NCBI GenBank assembly: GCA_963788225.1 | Contig: CAWBGI010000002.1 | Coordinates: 248,001 to 312,000 of the forward strand | Direction: 5' to 3' | Length of the DNA stretch: 64,000 bases | Origin: Sulfotelmatobacter sp963788225 | GTDB lineage: Bacteria; Acidobacteriota; Terriglobia; Terriglobales; Acidobacteriaceae | The notes under the pieces: generated by a model | Seen by the model: the letters and a program-made list of their open reading frames with translations, nothing else | The model's database searches: none | What the model was told of the DNA's origin: nothing | Position numbers and translations under genes: made by a program | Shown here: positions 8,333 to 17,264 of the stretch, piece after piece | How positions within the stretch are numbered: position 1 is the stretch's first letter | Layout of the letters: the number at the start of each line of letters is the position of its first letter

Positions 8333-8854
8333 TCAAACAAGCGGCAAATAGATAACCGCACCGCACTTCTTACACATATGATTTTGGGAATGACCCTCAT
8401 ATCCGCAGGAACACTCGATCCAATATTCATAGCGAAGAATTTGATGTCTTTGCGCATCTCCACTCCGCTGCTCTGCGCAAATATCCCGAGACCTACGGGG
8501 AGTCACCACCCCCACCCCTGCGAGAGAATCGGCCAGGAAATTGATTCGCGCCTGTTGGCGCTTTGGAAAACTCGGGTCCTTTAGGATTTTCAGGATTAAC
8601 TCGGCTAACGGTGGAAATTCGTTGCTGCCCGGTAAGACAGTTTGGAATGCTTTGATAACGTTTTCTTCCGTTTCTGCCGCGAGCAGCAGCCCCCCTAACT
8701 CGTTCCAGAGCTGCGCCAACCAAACCCGATAATTGTCGGCGCGTCCTCTGACCGCCGAGGGAACGACCTTCACAGGTCTGCCCGGACCGCGTTTCACCGA
8801 AAACCTGTCAATAGGTCTTTTTGCCTTTTTTTCGAGTTTCTTGCCCTTCGTCAT
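8333..8854 (-). CDS. hypothetical protein with AT-hook-like N-terminus and C-terminal zinc ribbon
   Basis: The 173-residue protein begins with a very basic stretch containing KRGPGRPVK, which resembles an AT-hook. It ends with CSCGYEGHSQNHMCKKCG, a CxC...CxxC zinc-ribbon pattern. The middle is helical. It lies directly upstream of cas1 on the same strand with a 64-base gap, so the two are probably one transcript. A DNA-binding accessory role in transposition is inferred from features and position. Its start faces the start of the 9043 gene across a 188-base divergent intergenic region, likely containing promoters for both halves of the element. Confidence 0.7.
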   Translation of the reverse strand: MTKGKKLEKKAKRPIDRFSVKRGPGRPVKVVPSAVRGRADNYRVWLAQLWNELGGLLLAAETEENVIKAFQTVLPGSNEFPPLAELILKILKDPSFPKRQQARINFLADSLAGVGVVTPRRSRDICAEQRSGDAQRHQILRYEYWIECSCGYEGHSQNHMCKKCGAVIYLPLV

Positions 8855-9042
8855 TATTGCGTGTAAATCAGGGAAATGCCTTCCTAATTATACGTAAAAT
8901 TGCGATGAAATCACGATAATTCGGCGGGAAATCGAAAGCGATGATTTAAGCAAATGCCTATGTGTCATATGGTTACGTCGGAAACAGGGTGCATAATACT
9001 CGCGCAGCTTTATGCGCCAAAACCGTTAACTGAGGCACCCAG

Positions 9043-9555
9043 ATGGCGGCACGAAAAGCTCGTAGGGGAAGGCCCAAGGGCCAGAGCCCTTTGCAGCGCA
9101 AACTTTCAGAGCGTAGTCATTCCGCGCGCGACCGTGCATTGCATGCCCTCGCAGCCATGCGCCACGATCCGACGCTTTCATTGGCTCATGCTGCGAAGTT
9201 GCAAGGTGTCAAGCAAGAAACAGTCAAAAGATATTTTCCATCCGCACTAAAGAAATCAAACGGTAAATTTCGAGCGACGAAAAGTGACCGCTACTCAGAG
9301 ACTCTCTATCTTCCGGACAGCTTTGGAAATCCGGCCCCGGTTCCAACGCGGTCCTCAAAGGAACGAAGCGAAGCGAGCGAATATCTTAGGGACCTGGGCC
9401 GCTATTTGCGCGGCCAGCGGGATGCACTGTCTAAATGGCACGGGAAAAAGATCGCAGGCGTTGAGCTTCTTACCGCGGGTCGAACAATTGTCAGTATCGA
9501 ACCGGCGTTGTCGGGATTTTCGCTTTATCGCGCATTTAATACAGGTGCTGTGTGA
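9043..9555 (+). CDS. putative HTH DNA-binding protein of the casposon-like module
   Basis: The 170-residue protein has a basic start (AARKARRGRPKGQ). A likely helix-turn-helix follows at about 45-70 (LSLAHAAKLQGVKQETVKRY), whose pattern is close to homeo-like HTH domains. The C-terminal half is unassigned. It is the first gene of a tight plus-strand unit. Its stop overlaps the GTG start of the HNH gene (GTGA), and that gene overlaps the polymerase. Casposons commonly encode HTH proteins next to Cas1 and PolB, so it may bind element ends or regulate the unit. The function is inferred. Confidence 0.65.
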   Translation: MAARKARRGRPKGQSPLQRKLSERSHSARDRALHALAAMRHDPTLSLAHAAKLQGVKQETVKRYFPSALKKSNGKFRATKSDRYSETLYLPDSFGNPAPVPTRSSKERSEASEYLRDLGRYLRGQRDALSKWHGKKIAGVELLTAGRTIVSIEPALSGFSLYRAFNTGAV

Positions 9556-9968
9556 GAGATCAGCTTCCAATCCGCACCGCACGGCGCAAGGCTCAGCGGG
9601 AAGAGCGCCTTGGGAGGGATTCTTCTTGCCTCTTGTGCGGTTATGGATGCCTGGAATCTCTGACTCGGGTAACACAGCAATGGCTCCAAGCAAAAGGATT
9701 TTATACAAAGCAATTAAACGCGCGTCTATTGGAAGACCACCACATAGCTGGGGAAGCACACGATCCTGACCTACTCGTGACACTCTGCCTGAATTGCCAT
9801 AGGGAAATTACGGAAGGCCTCGCACGCGAAGGGATTAGCATGCGCCCAGAAAAAGACCTTCGCAAGCTCATTGCCTCAGTACTCAGAGGGTCGGCTGTGC
9901 TCTTCGAGTTCCTAGCTAAGTCTTACCGCAAATGGGCAGCTTTATTGGAGAACCAACATGAATCATGA
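9552..9968 (+). CDS. HNH endonuclease
   Basis: The 138-residue protein has an HNH/beta-beta-alpha-metal core. A CxxC knuckle lies at C26/C29, the catalytic-type pair H63-H64 is in EDHHIAGEAHDPD, and a second CxxCH at C79/C82/H83 is in LCLNCHREI. The two Cys pairs would hold a structural zinc. The GTG start overlaps the upstream stop by four bases, and its end overlaps the polymerase start by 11 bases. HNH nucleases are regular members of casposon gene sets, although their exact step in transposition is not established. Confidence 0.85.
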   Translation: MRDQLPIRTARRKAQREERLGRDSSCLLCGYGCLESLTRVTQQWLQAKGFYTKQLNARLLEDHHIAGEAHDPDLLVTLCLNCHREITEGLAREGISMRPEKDLRKLIASVLRGSAVLFEFLAKSYRKWAALLENQHES

Positions 9969-12858
9969 CATTTATCTTCGTGCTTACGCAGTAAAGTTCG
10001 GCAAGTCGAAACCAGAATCGTCTCCGAAGAAAAAAGAACCGAAGTGGCCAAACTTTGCTCTTGTGTTTGATTGCGAAACGCGAATTACATCGGACCAAGG
10101 ATTAACCTTTGGTTTCTGGCGCTTTTGTGAATTGCGAGGAAACAAGTATGTGTGCACAGAAGAAGGTATTTTTCATAGCGATCACGGATTTAGCGCAAAA
10201 GACTTTAATAAGCTCCGGGATTACACAAGAGCTTCAAAGCCGGATACCGCTATAGATGGCTGCAATCGACTGCGACTTTATTCCCGTTCGAAGTTCATTA
10301 AAGAAGTGCTCGGAATTGCGATTCAGGCCAATGCGCTGATCGTATGTTTTAATTCGGGTTTTGACTTGAGCAGGCTTGCCCTTGATTGGGAGACTGCCGC
10401 AAACGGCGGATGGTCCCTCATCCTTTCCCAATGGCGTAATCCGAAAACTGGCAAGGTTCAGGCGAATAAGTTCTTTCCGCGAATTGTCATTAAGGCACTC
10501 AACAGCAAAACAGCCATCATTCATTCAACCCGCGCCCCCATGTCGGAACCGGGGAAGAAAAGTAAGAAAGTGAAGCTCTGGCCTGTCGCTCGTTTCCTGG
10601 ACGTGCGCACGCTGTTGTGGGCGCTTCGCAATAAATCCTATTCGTTAAGAACAGCTTGTGAAGAGTTCAAGACGGAACATCAGAAGATCGATCACAAACC
10701 GACAGGGAAAGTCAGTATTCAGGAAATCGAATACGCGCGAAACGATGTGCCTTGCACGGTAGATCTGTTAAACGCGGCAAAACAGGAATTCGATCTACAC
10801 CCCGTCAGCCCCGGACCTGACAAAATGTTCAGCCCGGCGAGTATCGCGAAGAGCTATCTGGAAGAACTCCGGATCATTCACCCTTGCGAGAAGGTAAGCA
10901 ACGCAGAGAGGGGATACGGCATTTTCATGCAAAGCTATTTCGGCGGTCGGGCGGAGTGCCGCATTCGGAATAGGGAAGTACCCGTCTGCCCGGTTGATTT
11001 CATGTCACAATACCCAACCGTAAATGAACTTCTGGACAACTGGCGCGTTCTCACGGCAGATAAAGTGATCTTCCCGGACGCTACCGAGGAAGTTCGACAG
11101 CTTCTATCGCAGATTACGCTAGAACGTTGTTTTGATCGTAAGCTATGGCCGAAATTAAAGTTCTTTGCGCTTGTCATTCCGGAAAACGACATCCTCCCCG
11201 TTCGCACCGTTTATAACGGCACAACTCAAAACATCGGAATCAATTATCTTACGAGCCAGCACCCCATCTGGTTTGCAGGGCCAGACATCATCGCCTCCGT
11301 CCTGTTAACCGGCAAAGTGCCACGTATACAAGAGGCGATCCGCGTTGTGCCCCAGGACAATCAGGCTAATTTAAGGTCTACGTCTTTACGTGGCATGGTT
11401 GAAGCAGACGCCAACAAGCATAGCTTCTTTAAGCATGTAGTCGAGCAGCGTGCGGCTAACGAGACAAATCCGGCACTTCATTATTGGCTTAAGATTCTTG
11501 CCAACAGTGGATCATATGGTCTATTCGTGGAACTCAACCCGAACGAATCCGACTCAGTGAACATACAGGTGTTTTCAGGCGAAGAGTCGTTTCCGACGAC
11601 TTCGGATGTAGTTGAGGACCCAGGGAAGTGGTTTGCTCCGCACATAGCCTCTCTTATTACATCGGGCGGTCGTCTGTTGTTGGGAATGCTTGAAAAGTGC
11701 ATAACCGATGCTGGCGGAGCATTTTTGTTTTGCGACACCGACAGCGCAGCCATCGTCACATCGAAGCATCGACATCAAGTAACAATGCCAGACGGCGCGG
11801 AACCGGTCACGGCACTATCGTGGGCCGAAGTGCAGGAAATCGTTGACCGATTTGAGACTCTGAATCCGTACGACCGTAACTTGGTTCCCGGTTCGATCCT
11901 AAAGGTCCATAAACTCAACTGGGATCGCAACAAGAAACGCCGCCAGTTATTAGGGTATAGCATTGCTGCGAAGCGATACGTGCTTTACACGAAAACCGAG
12001 AACGATATTGAGATTGTGGAACCGAAAGGTCACGGACTCGGCTATTTTTACCCGCCAACGGATTCACCGGAGGGTTGGCATCACGAAACTCCGCATTGGA
12101 TATTCGAGGCGTGGAACTGGATCATGCGCGGCGTTCTCGGATTAGAGCGAAACAAACCAGCTTGGTTCGATCTGCCGGTAATGATGAAACTAACACTCAG
12201 CACGCCCCATCATGCGCTACGCTATCTCGCAAAAGGCCCGCTCACTAGGCCAAACAATTTCATGATGCTGCCGCAAATCACCCAATTCGGGTGTCCGGAA
12301 GGCGTTGATCCTAACAAGTTCACGCTCATAACCTCGTTTTCAACCCAGCGAGATCAGTGGATGCGATCCAAGTGCATCAATATCCATGACTCGCAATCAC
12401 CCGTTTACGAACTCACCGATGAATACGATGGACGTAAGGCGCTGCCGAAGAATTTCTTCATGCTTTTGGATTCCTATCAAAACCATCCTGAGGCCAAGAG
12501 TCTAGGGCCGGACGGTGAACCGTGCGAATTCGATACACGAGGATTGTTGCAACGGGCGCATATCAGTGCAAGCTGGCCGCCTGTTTATATCGGGAAAGAA
12601 TCCGACAAACATTGGGAAGAAGGCGAAGATTTAAGCCTGTTGGACTTCAAGCCTGTTGAGTATCGGCGGAGGGAGAATGCTATTGCGGATGATGGGCAAT
12701 TGGCGCGGATCGCGAAAGTTCCGAAACGGGAATTCATGCGCAGGGGGGTCAACCAGCACACGCTAGAGAAAATCTGCAAAAAAGGGACTGTGCGAGCAAT
12801 CAAACTGGCGACGTGTTTGAAAGTTCTCGATGAATATGAATTGGACCAAGAGCAATAG
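9958..12858 (+). CDS. polB: family B DNA polymerase (casposon PolB)
   Basis: The 966-residue protein keeps all exonuclease and polymerase motifs. Exo I is D38-C-E40 in FDCET, Exo II is N132 to D136 in NSGFD, and Exo III is Y259 to D263 in YARND. Polymerase A is DFMSQYP at 347-353, motif B is K512 with NSGSYG at 516-521, and motif C is DTD at 593-595. It should therefore be an active proofreading polymerase. Family B enzymes are rare in bacterial chromosomes outside pol II, phages and casposons. Here it is translationally linked to the HNH gene and opposite cas1, the casposon layout. It would replicate the excised or single-stranded element. Confidence 0.92.
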   Translation: MNHDIYLRAYAVKFGKSKPESSPKKKEPKWPNFALVFDCETRITSDQGLTFGFWRFCELRGNKYVCTEEGIFHSDHGFSAKDFNKLRDYTRASKPDTAIDGCNRLRLYSRSKFIKEVLGIAIQANALIVCFNSGFDLSRLALDWETAANGGWSLILSQWRNPKTGKVQANKFFPRIVIKALNSKTAIIHSTRAPMSEPGKKSKKVKLWPVARFLDVRTLLWALRNKSYSLRTACEEFKTEHQKIDHKPTGKVSIQEIEYARNDVPCTVDLLNAAKQEFDLHPVSPGPDKMFSPASIAKSYLEELRIIHPCEKVSNAERGYGIFMQSYFGGRAECRIRNREVPVCPVDFMSQYPTVNELLDNWRVLTADKVIFPDATEEVRQLLSQITLERCFDRKLWPKLKFFALVIPENDILPVRTVYNGTTQNIGINYLTSQHPIWFAGPDIIASVLLTGKVPRIQEAIRVVPQDNQANLRSTSLRGMVEADANKHSFFKHVVEQRAANETNPALHYWLKILANSGSYGLFVELNPNESDSVNIQVFSGEESFPTTSDVVEDPGKWFAPHIASLITSGGRLLLGMLEKCITDAGGAFLFCDTDSAAIVTSKHRHQVTMPDGAEPVTALSWAEVQEIVDRFETLNPYDRNLVPGSILKVHKLNWDRNKKRRQLLGYSIAAKRYVLYTKTENDIEIVEPKGHGLGYFYPPTDSPEGWHHETPHWIFEAWNWIMRGVLGLERNKPAWFDLPVMMKLTLSTPHHALRYLAKGPLTRPNNFMMLPQITQFGCPEGVDPNKFTLITSFSTQRDQWMRSKCINIHDSQSPVYELTDEYDGRKALPKNFFMLLDSYQNHPEAKSLGPDGEPCEFDTRGLLQRAHISASWPPVYIGKESDKHWEEGEDLSLLDFKPVEYRRRENAIADDGQLARIAKVPKREFMRRGVNQHTLEKICKKGTVRAIKLATCLKVLDEYELDQEQ

Positions 12859-12892
12859 AGTGGGTGGGAACGAAGTGCGGCGCTTTTTGCGT

Positions 12893-12920
12893 TTGAGCGG
12901 GTTCCACTTGGGCGTATAAT
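12893..12920 (+). promoter_or_regulatory. predicted sigma70-type promoter of the small secreted protein gene
   Basis: TTGAGC (12893-12898) and TATAAT (12915-12920) are separated by 16 bases. Transcription would start near 12927, giving a leader of about 58 bases before the ATG at 12985. Confidence 0.5.
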
Positions 12921-12984
12921 CCTACCGGTTTTCGGCCCCTTTCCACAGGTGATCACCTCGGACAAATTTGAAAAGGAGAATTCT

Positions 12985-13308
12985 ATGTCTATCATGCGCC
13001 GATTCGTCTCGGTCCTGGCGCTCGCTGCAATCTTGTGTCCCGCGCTCGCTGTCATCTTGTTGCCAGCATTTGCGCAAACATCCCAACAGCCATCGACAAA
13101 CCACCCAAGCCAGCAGCAACAACAAAAACCAAAATGCAGCGACAATGGCACCTACACAAATAGCAAGGGAGAAACTGTAAAGCGCCCCGAAAACTGCACC
13201 GCAGCGCCACAAGGAGCTACCGCCCAATGTCGCGACGGAAGCTATAGTTTCAGCCAGAGCCGACGAGGAACATGCTCACATCACGGTGGAGTTGCCAAAT
13301 GGCTTTAA
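12985..13308 (+). CDS. small secreted DUF3761-type protein
   Basis: The protein has about 107 residues. A signal peptide (basic start, hydrophobic core to about residue 27, cleavage likely after AFA) is followed by a Gln/Pro/Ser-rich linker. It ends with the motif CRDGSYSFSQSRRGTCSHHGGVAKWL-like block (written here in outline: CRDGSYS, RRGTCSHHGG, VAKWL) typical of DUF3761 proteins. Conserved Cys and His suggest metal binding or a disulfide. ATG 12985 follows AAAGGAG closely. Function unknown; it lies downstream of the polymerase and has its own promoter. Confidence 0.75.
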   Translation: MSIMRRFVSVLALAAILCPALAVILLPAFAQTSQQPSTNHPSQQQQQKPKCSDNGTYTNSKGETVKRPENCTAAPQGATAQCRDGSYSFSQSRRGTCSHHGGVAKWL

Positions 13309-13351
13309 GGACATGAGATTCTGAGGGTTGACGCGGTTGACGATGGTTTTG

Positions 13352-14299
13352 TCAATGCACTCGACCAACTATTTTCCTGCCTTCAACGCGGTCCCTGCCA
13401 TTTTGCTTCGCACAATATAAGGCAGTGTCTGCCTCGCGTAGCAGAGCCTCAACACTCGCCTTTCTGTCAAACTCAGCGACTGTGGCCCCCATACTGATTG
13501 TCACTTTCGTCGATTCCTTACCGATCATGATAACGTCAGCGGAAATCAATTGCCTGATTTTATCCGCCCGCCGGACAGTCGTAGTCAGGTCACAGCCCGG
13601 CAGGACCAGCAAGAATTCCTCACCACCATAACGACCCGCACCATCGTAGACTCTGAGGTCTGACTTCAATCTCTTGGCTACTTCCGTCAATACGGCGTCT
13701 CCCGCCAAGTGTCCAAAGGAATCATTAATACTCTTGAAATGGTCAATGTCCGCCATGATGATTCCGACTGGCCTACTCTCTCGCTTGCCACGGACCAGTT
13801 CCCGATCAAGGAGGGACACTATTTCCCCGCGATTTAGGAGCCGAGTCAGAAAATCATATGTCGCAGCCATCCTCAGTGACTCGCGGGCGTCCACCAATTC
13901 TCGTTGCAGGTTGAGGATTCTCTTCCCTGCCAACAACCGGGCTTGCAATTCCAAGGGTTCAAACGGTTTTACGAGATAGTCATCTGCACCAGCCTGCATT
14001 CCTTCGAGCAGATCGCCTTTCCCGTCTTTGCCCGTGAGCAAAACCATGTACGTATAGCCACCGGGAACTGCGGCTCGCCGTATCCTGCGGCAGAGGTCGA
14101 TGCCATCTATCTCTGGCAGAACCCAGTCGAGCAGAACTAAAGATGGCGCTTCCGGCTGCTGGAGCAAGTTCCACGCTTCCGCTCCGTCCTTCGCGATGAC
14201 AAGATCGAAGCCCCATTCCTTCAAGTGACCACTGATTAAATGTCGATAGACTGCTGAGTCTTCAGCCAGAAGAATTCTCATAGTCTTCGGAGCCTCCAC
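13352..14299 (-). CDS. response-regulator diguanylate cyclase (REC-GGDEF)
   Basis: The 315-residue protein has a receiver domain at 7-125 with phospho-acceptor D58 (LVLLDWVLP) and the conserved K111. A GGDEF domain follows at about 145-305, with an intact GGEEF active site at 225-229. It also has the inhibitory RxxD site at 216-219, five residues before the active site. It should make c-di-GMP when phosphorylated and be feedback-inhibited by product. It is divergent from the hybrid histidine kinase at 14536, a likely partner. The PilZ protein on the same element could be a receptor. Confidence 0.92.
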   Translation of the reverse strand: MEAPKTMRILLAEDSAVYRHLISGHLKEWGFDLVIAKDGAEAWNLLQQPEAPSLVLLDWVLPEIDGIDLCRRIRRAAVPGGYTYMVLLTGKDGKGDLLEGMQAGADDYLVKPFEPLELQARLLAGKRILNLQRELVDARESLRMAATYDFLTRLLNRGEIVSLLDRELVRGKRESRPVGIIMADIDHFKSINDSFGHLAGDAVLTEVAKRLKSDLRVYDGAGRYGGEEFLLVLPGCDLTTTVRRADKIRQLISADVIMIGKESTKVTISMGATVAEFDRKASVEALLREADTALYCAKQNGRDRVEGRKIVGRVH

Positions 14300-14535
14300 C
14301 GGGTGTGTGGCCGAAAGAATATCACTCGTATGTCGAAATTGATGTGTTCGCTTGTCAGATGGCGCGCGCGCGTCTGGTAGATGTTCATAACTGGGTCGAA
14401 CGTGACTAACTTTACCGCCAATGGAGCATTCGTGTCGAATTCCGAAACTGCCGAGTGTACCAACTTTTCAACTTGAAACACAAGCGTGCAAGCAAGTAAT
14501 CTGCGGAGAATAGGTCTTGCACTGTGTGGTGGGGT

Positions 14536-16983
14536 ATGCAGTTATCAGCAGAGGACGAAGCCTCTCGGCTCAGGGCGCTCGCTGAATGCCGAATCATTGA
14601 CAGCCCGCCAGAAGAATTTTTTGACGATATCGCCAATCAGGCAGCCTACCTTTGTGGCACTTCCATCGGGTTCATTAGTTTCATTGATGCCCAACGCGAA
14701 TGGGTGAAAGCCAAAGTAGGTTGGGAGATCGTGGCGATCCCGCGCGATCAATCCTTCAATGCGTTGGTACTTGGCAATCCCCACGTCCTCATCGTGGAGG
14801 ACACCGCCGCCGACAGAAGACTTCACGCTCATCCGTGGGTGACGCAATCAGGAATCCGCTTCTATGCCGCTGCACCTGTTGTTTCAAAAGAAGGCTATGT
14901 TCTAGGGGCTATCAACGTATTGGATCGTTTGCCACGATCACTACCTTTGGGTCATCGGAGGATTTTACAGACCCTCGCCAACGCGATAGCGGGTCAGTTG
15001 GATTTGAGGCGCGCATCGTTTAGCCCGTCCACACCCAATCCCGACAGTCGCTACCAAATACTATTTGATCAGAACGTGGCAGGTTTTTACCGCACCGCGC
15101 CAGACGGTCAAGTGGTCGGCTGTAACAGTACATTCGCTCGGATGTTGGGATATGCCTCCCGAGAAGAGGTACTCGGCTGCAGGGCACAACAGTTCTACTT
15201 CTCCGCCGAAGAGCGCGACCAGTTTCTTAAGAATCTGCATCGAGAGGGGAGTCTGGTCAATTCGGAACTGCTCCTCCGGCGGAAGGATGGAAGCCCGATT
15301 TGGGTGATGGAGAACGTGGCCGCAACCTGCGATGAGCAGGGCACTGTAGCGCTCATCGAGGGCACGATGGTGGACATCTCGGCGCATAAGCGCGCCGAAG
15401 ATGCCCTTCGCGACAGCCAAGAACGGTTACTCGGTATTATCACGTCAGCGATGGATGCAATCATTACCGTTGACGAGAAGCAGCATATCATCGTGTTCAA
15501 CAAAGCGGCTGAGGAAATTTTTCGCTGCACGGCTGCGGAAGTCCTCGGCCAATCTATTGATCGCTTTTTGCCCGCAAGTCTTCGTGAGACTCATCAACGG
15601 CATATTCGCGGATTTGGACAAACAGGTGTGAGCACCCGTTCCATGTACTCACCGGGAGCGCTTGTGGCCGTACGGTCAAATGGTGAGGAATTTCCGATTG
15701 AAGCTACGATCTCTCAGGTAAGAACCTCTTCCGAGAAATTCTACACCGTGATCCTGCGGGACATCAGTGTGCGCAAGCGCACGGAAGACCAACTGCGCCA
15801 GACCCAGAAGATGGAAGCAGTTGGTCGCTTGGCCGGGGGCATCGCCCATGAATTCAACAATTACCTCGCTATCATCATGGGATACACTGACCTGCTGGAA
15901 CGCGAGACGGGTGGAAACGACTCGCTGCGAATGAGTCTGTCGGAGATCAAGGGTGCGAGCCAAAAGGTGGCGTCGCTTACTCGGCAACTGCTGGCCTTCA
16001 GCCGGAAACAGGTGATCGAGCTCACGGAAGTCGATCTCAACTCCGCTGTGTGGGAGACCCACAAGCTGCTGCGCCGATTAATTCCAGTGACGATCGACCT
16101 GATCCCGAAACTGCAGGGTGACTTAGGGAAAGTGAAAGCCGATTCGGCTCAGATTCAGCAAATTCTCATCAATCTTGTACTCAACGCTCGGGACTCAATG
16201 CCCGAGGGCGGCCAGGTCATCATCGAGACAGCAGAAATAGAGTTGGATTCGGAGTATGCGGGCCGTCAGCTCGATGTCCAACCAGGCCGATACGTGATGC
16301 TCTCGGTGGCGGACACAGGTGTCGGGATGGACAAGGAGACTCTCTCCCACATATTCGAACCCTTCTTCACCACCAAAGAGGAAGGCAAGGGAACTGGGTT
16401 GGGGTTGTCCACCACTTACGGAATTGTGAAGCAAAGTGGCGGGCACCTCACCGTGGCCAGCATGCCGGGAAGGGGCTCTACGTTCCGCATCTATCTGCCC
16501 GAGCTGCCGGATTCTAGAGACGTTATCCCGAAGCCGTCAGAGGCACAGTTTAATCAGCCACCGAGACAAACTGTATTGGTCGTCGAGGATGATAGCGCCC
16601 TCCGCAAGCTCATGATGAAAGTGTTGGAAGGAGCAGAGTTTCAGGTTGTAGAAGCGAAAGATGGTGAGCAGGCTGTTGAGATTTGCAAGAACTGGGCTGA
16701 ACCCATCGACATTGTGGTGAGCGACTTGGTAATGCCCAAACTGAACGGCCTCCAACTAAAGGAGATCGTTGCAGGTCTGCACCCGTCGTTAAAATTCTTG
16801 CTCATCTCTGGCTATGCCGAGGACGTGATCGATGATCCTACTATTCTGCGGACAGATACGAACTTCCTAGAGAAACCGTTTTTGCCCGATGAACTGGTTC
16901 TCAAGGTTCGACAGATTCTGCAAGCTAGGAGCGCTGAACCAACCCGTGTTAAGTCTGAACGTCCTGCGGATGTAGGCACCTGA
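14536..16983 (+). CDS. hybrid sensor histidine kinase (GAF-PAS-PAS-HisKA-HATPase-REC)
   Basis: The protein has about 815 residues. Domains run in order: GAF about 20-160, PAS about 170-290, second PAS about 295-420, and HisKA with the phospho-His at about 438 (GGIAHEFNN). The ATPase domain (about 540-660) has DTGVGM and GTGLGLS boxes, and a receiver domain sits at about 690-800. No membrane segment is seen, so it is a cytoplasmic sensor. A GTG 12 bases upstream is possible; the ATG is chosen for spacing to GGTGGGG. Its divergence from the REC-GGDEF gene suggests a phosphorelay that controls c-di-GMP. It is the last gene before the right inverted repeat. Confidence 0.9.
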   Translation: MQLSAEDEASRLRALAECRIIDSPPEEFFDDIANQAAYLCGTSIGFISFIDAQREWVKAKVGWEIVAIPRDQSFNALVLGNPHVLIVEDTAADRRLHAHPWVTQSGIRFYAAAPVVSKEGYVLGAINVLDRLPRSLPLGHRRILQTLANAIAGQLDLRRASFSPSTPNPDSRYQILFDQNVAGFYRTAPDGQVVGCNSTFARMLGYASREEVLGCRAQQFYFSAEERDQFLKNLHREGSLVNSELLLRRKDGSPIWVMENVAATCDEQGTVALIEGTMVDISAHKRAEDALRDSQERLLGIITSAMDAIITVDEKQHIIVFNKAAEEIFRCTAAEVLGQSIDRFLPASLRETHQRHIRGFGQTGVSTRSMYSPGALVAVRSNGEEFPIEATISQVRTSSEKFYTVILRDISVRKRTEDQLRQTQKMEAVGRLAGGIAHEFNNYLAIIMGYTDLLERETGGNDSLRMSLSEIKGASQKVASLTRQLLAFSRKQVIELTEVDLNSAVWETHKLLRRLIPVTIDLIPKLQGDLGKVKADSAQIQQILINLVLNARDSMPEGGQVIIETAEIELDSEYAGRQLDVQPGRYVMLSVADTGVGMDKETLSHIFEPFFTTKEEGKGTGLGLSTTYGIVKQSGGHLTVASMPGRGSTFRIYLPELPDSRDVIPKPSEAQFNQPPRQTVLVVEDDSALRKLMMKVLEGAEFQVVEAKDGEQAVEICKNWAEPIDIVVSDLVMPKLNGLQLKEIVAGLHPSLKFLLISGYAEDVIDDPTILRTDTNFLEKPFLPDELVLKVRQILQARSAEPTRVKSERPADVGT

Positions 16984-17031
16984 TCCCCCTGGGCTGCCGC
17001 ACCCGCTTGCGGCCCCGACTCTCGCGCTCAC

Positions 17032-17085
17032 CCGCGATGCGCATACCCACCGGGGTAGTGTAGCAAAATCCCCTCAATGCGTATA
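17032..17085 (-). repeat. right terminal inverted repeat of the element
   Basis: The reverse complement begins TATACGCATTGAGGGG and continues through ATTTTGCTACAC to GGTGGGTATGCGC. It matches 1628-1682 with one missing base near the tip and small indels farther in. Confidence 0.75.
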
Positions 17086-17105
17086 ACCCCGTCAAACGGG
17101 CGAAG
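17086..17105 (+). repeat. right direct repeat (target duplication or att core)
   Basis: Identical over 20 bases to 1605-1624 and in the same orientation. The flanking bases then diverge (CGGTGAAATCC here, GGGTATTACGC at the left). Confidence 0.75.
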
Positions 17106-17264
17106 CGGTGAAATCCGCCCGCGATGGAAGATGAGAGACGTCTCTTCATACACTGTTAGACGGCAAAGCAACGGCGGATGGCTGAAGGCTCCGCCTAGTC
17201 GTGCTAATATTCGGCCCATGGTGTGGCGCATATTTGCTCTGAAAGGTTCACTACCCACTCTGAA

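Larger units (their letters stand above)
1605..17105. mobile_element. casposon-like integrated element, ~15.5 kb
   Basis: The same 20-bp sequence (ACCCCGTCAAACGGGCGAAG) stands at 1605-1624 and at 17086-17105 in direct orientation. Immediately inside each copy begins an inverted repeat of about 50 bp (1628-1682 against 17032-17085). The first ~29 bases match perfectly except for one single-base gap. Direct repeats outside inverted repeats are what a transposition event leaves. Inside are cas1, family B DNA polymerase, HNH nuclease and HTH genes, the set known from casposons. Two serine recombinases, a PilZ protein, a diguanylate cyclase and a hybrid kinase are also enclosed. A 20-bp target duplication is longer than the roughly 14-15 bp known for characterised casposons. 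An attachment core of a serine recombinase is therefore an alternative reading of the direct repeat. Confidence 0.75.

Noticed and set aside
6691..12984. CRISPR array near cas1
   Set aside because: No regularly spaced repeats were seen around Cas1, and no cas2 or effector genes; the Cas1 belongs to a casposon-like set.
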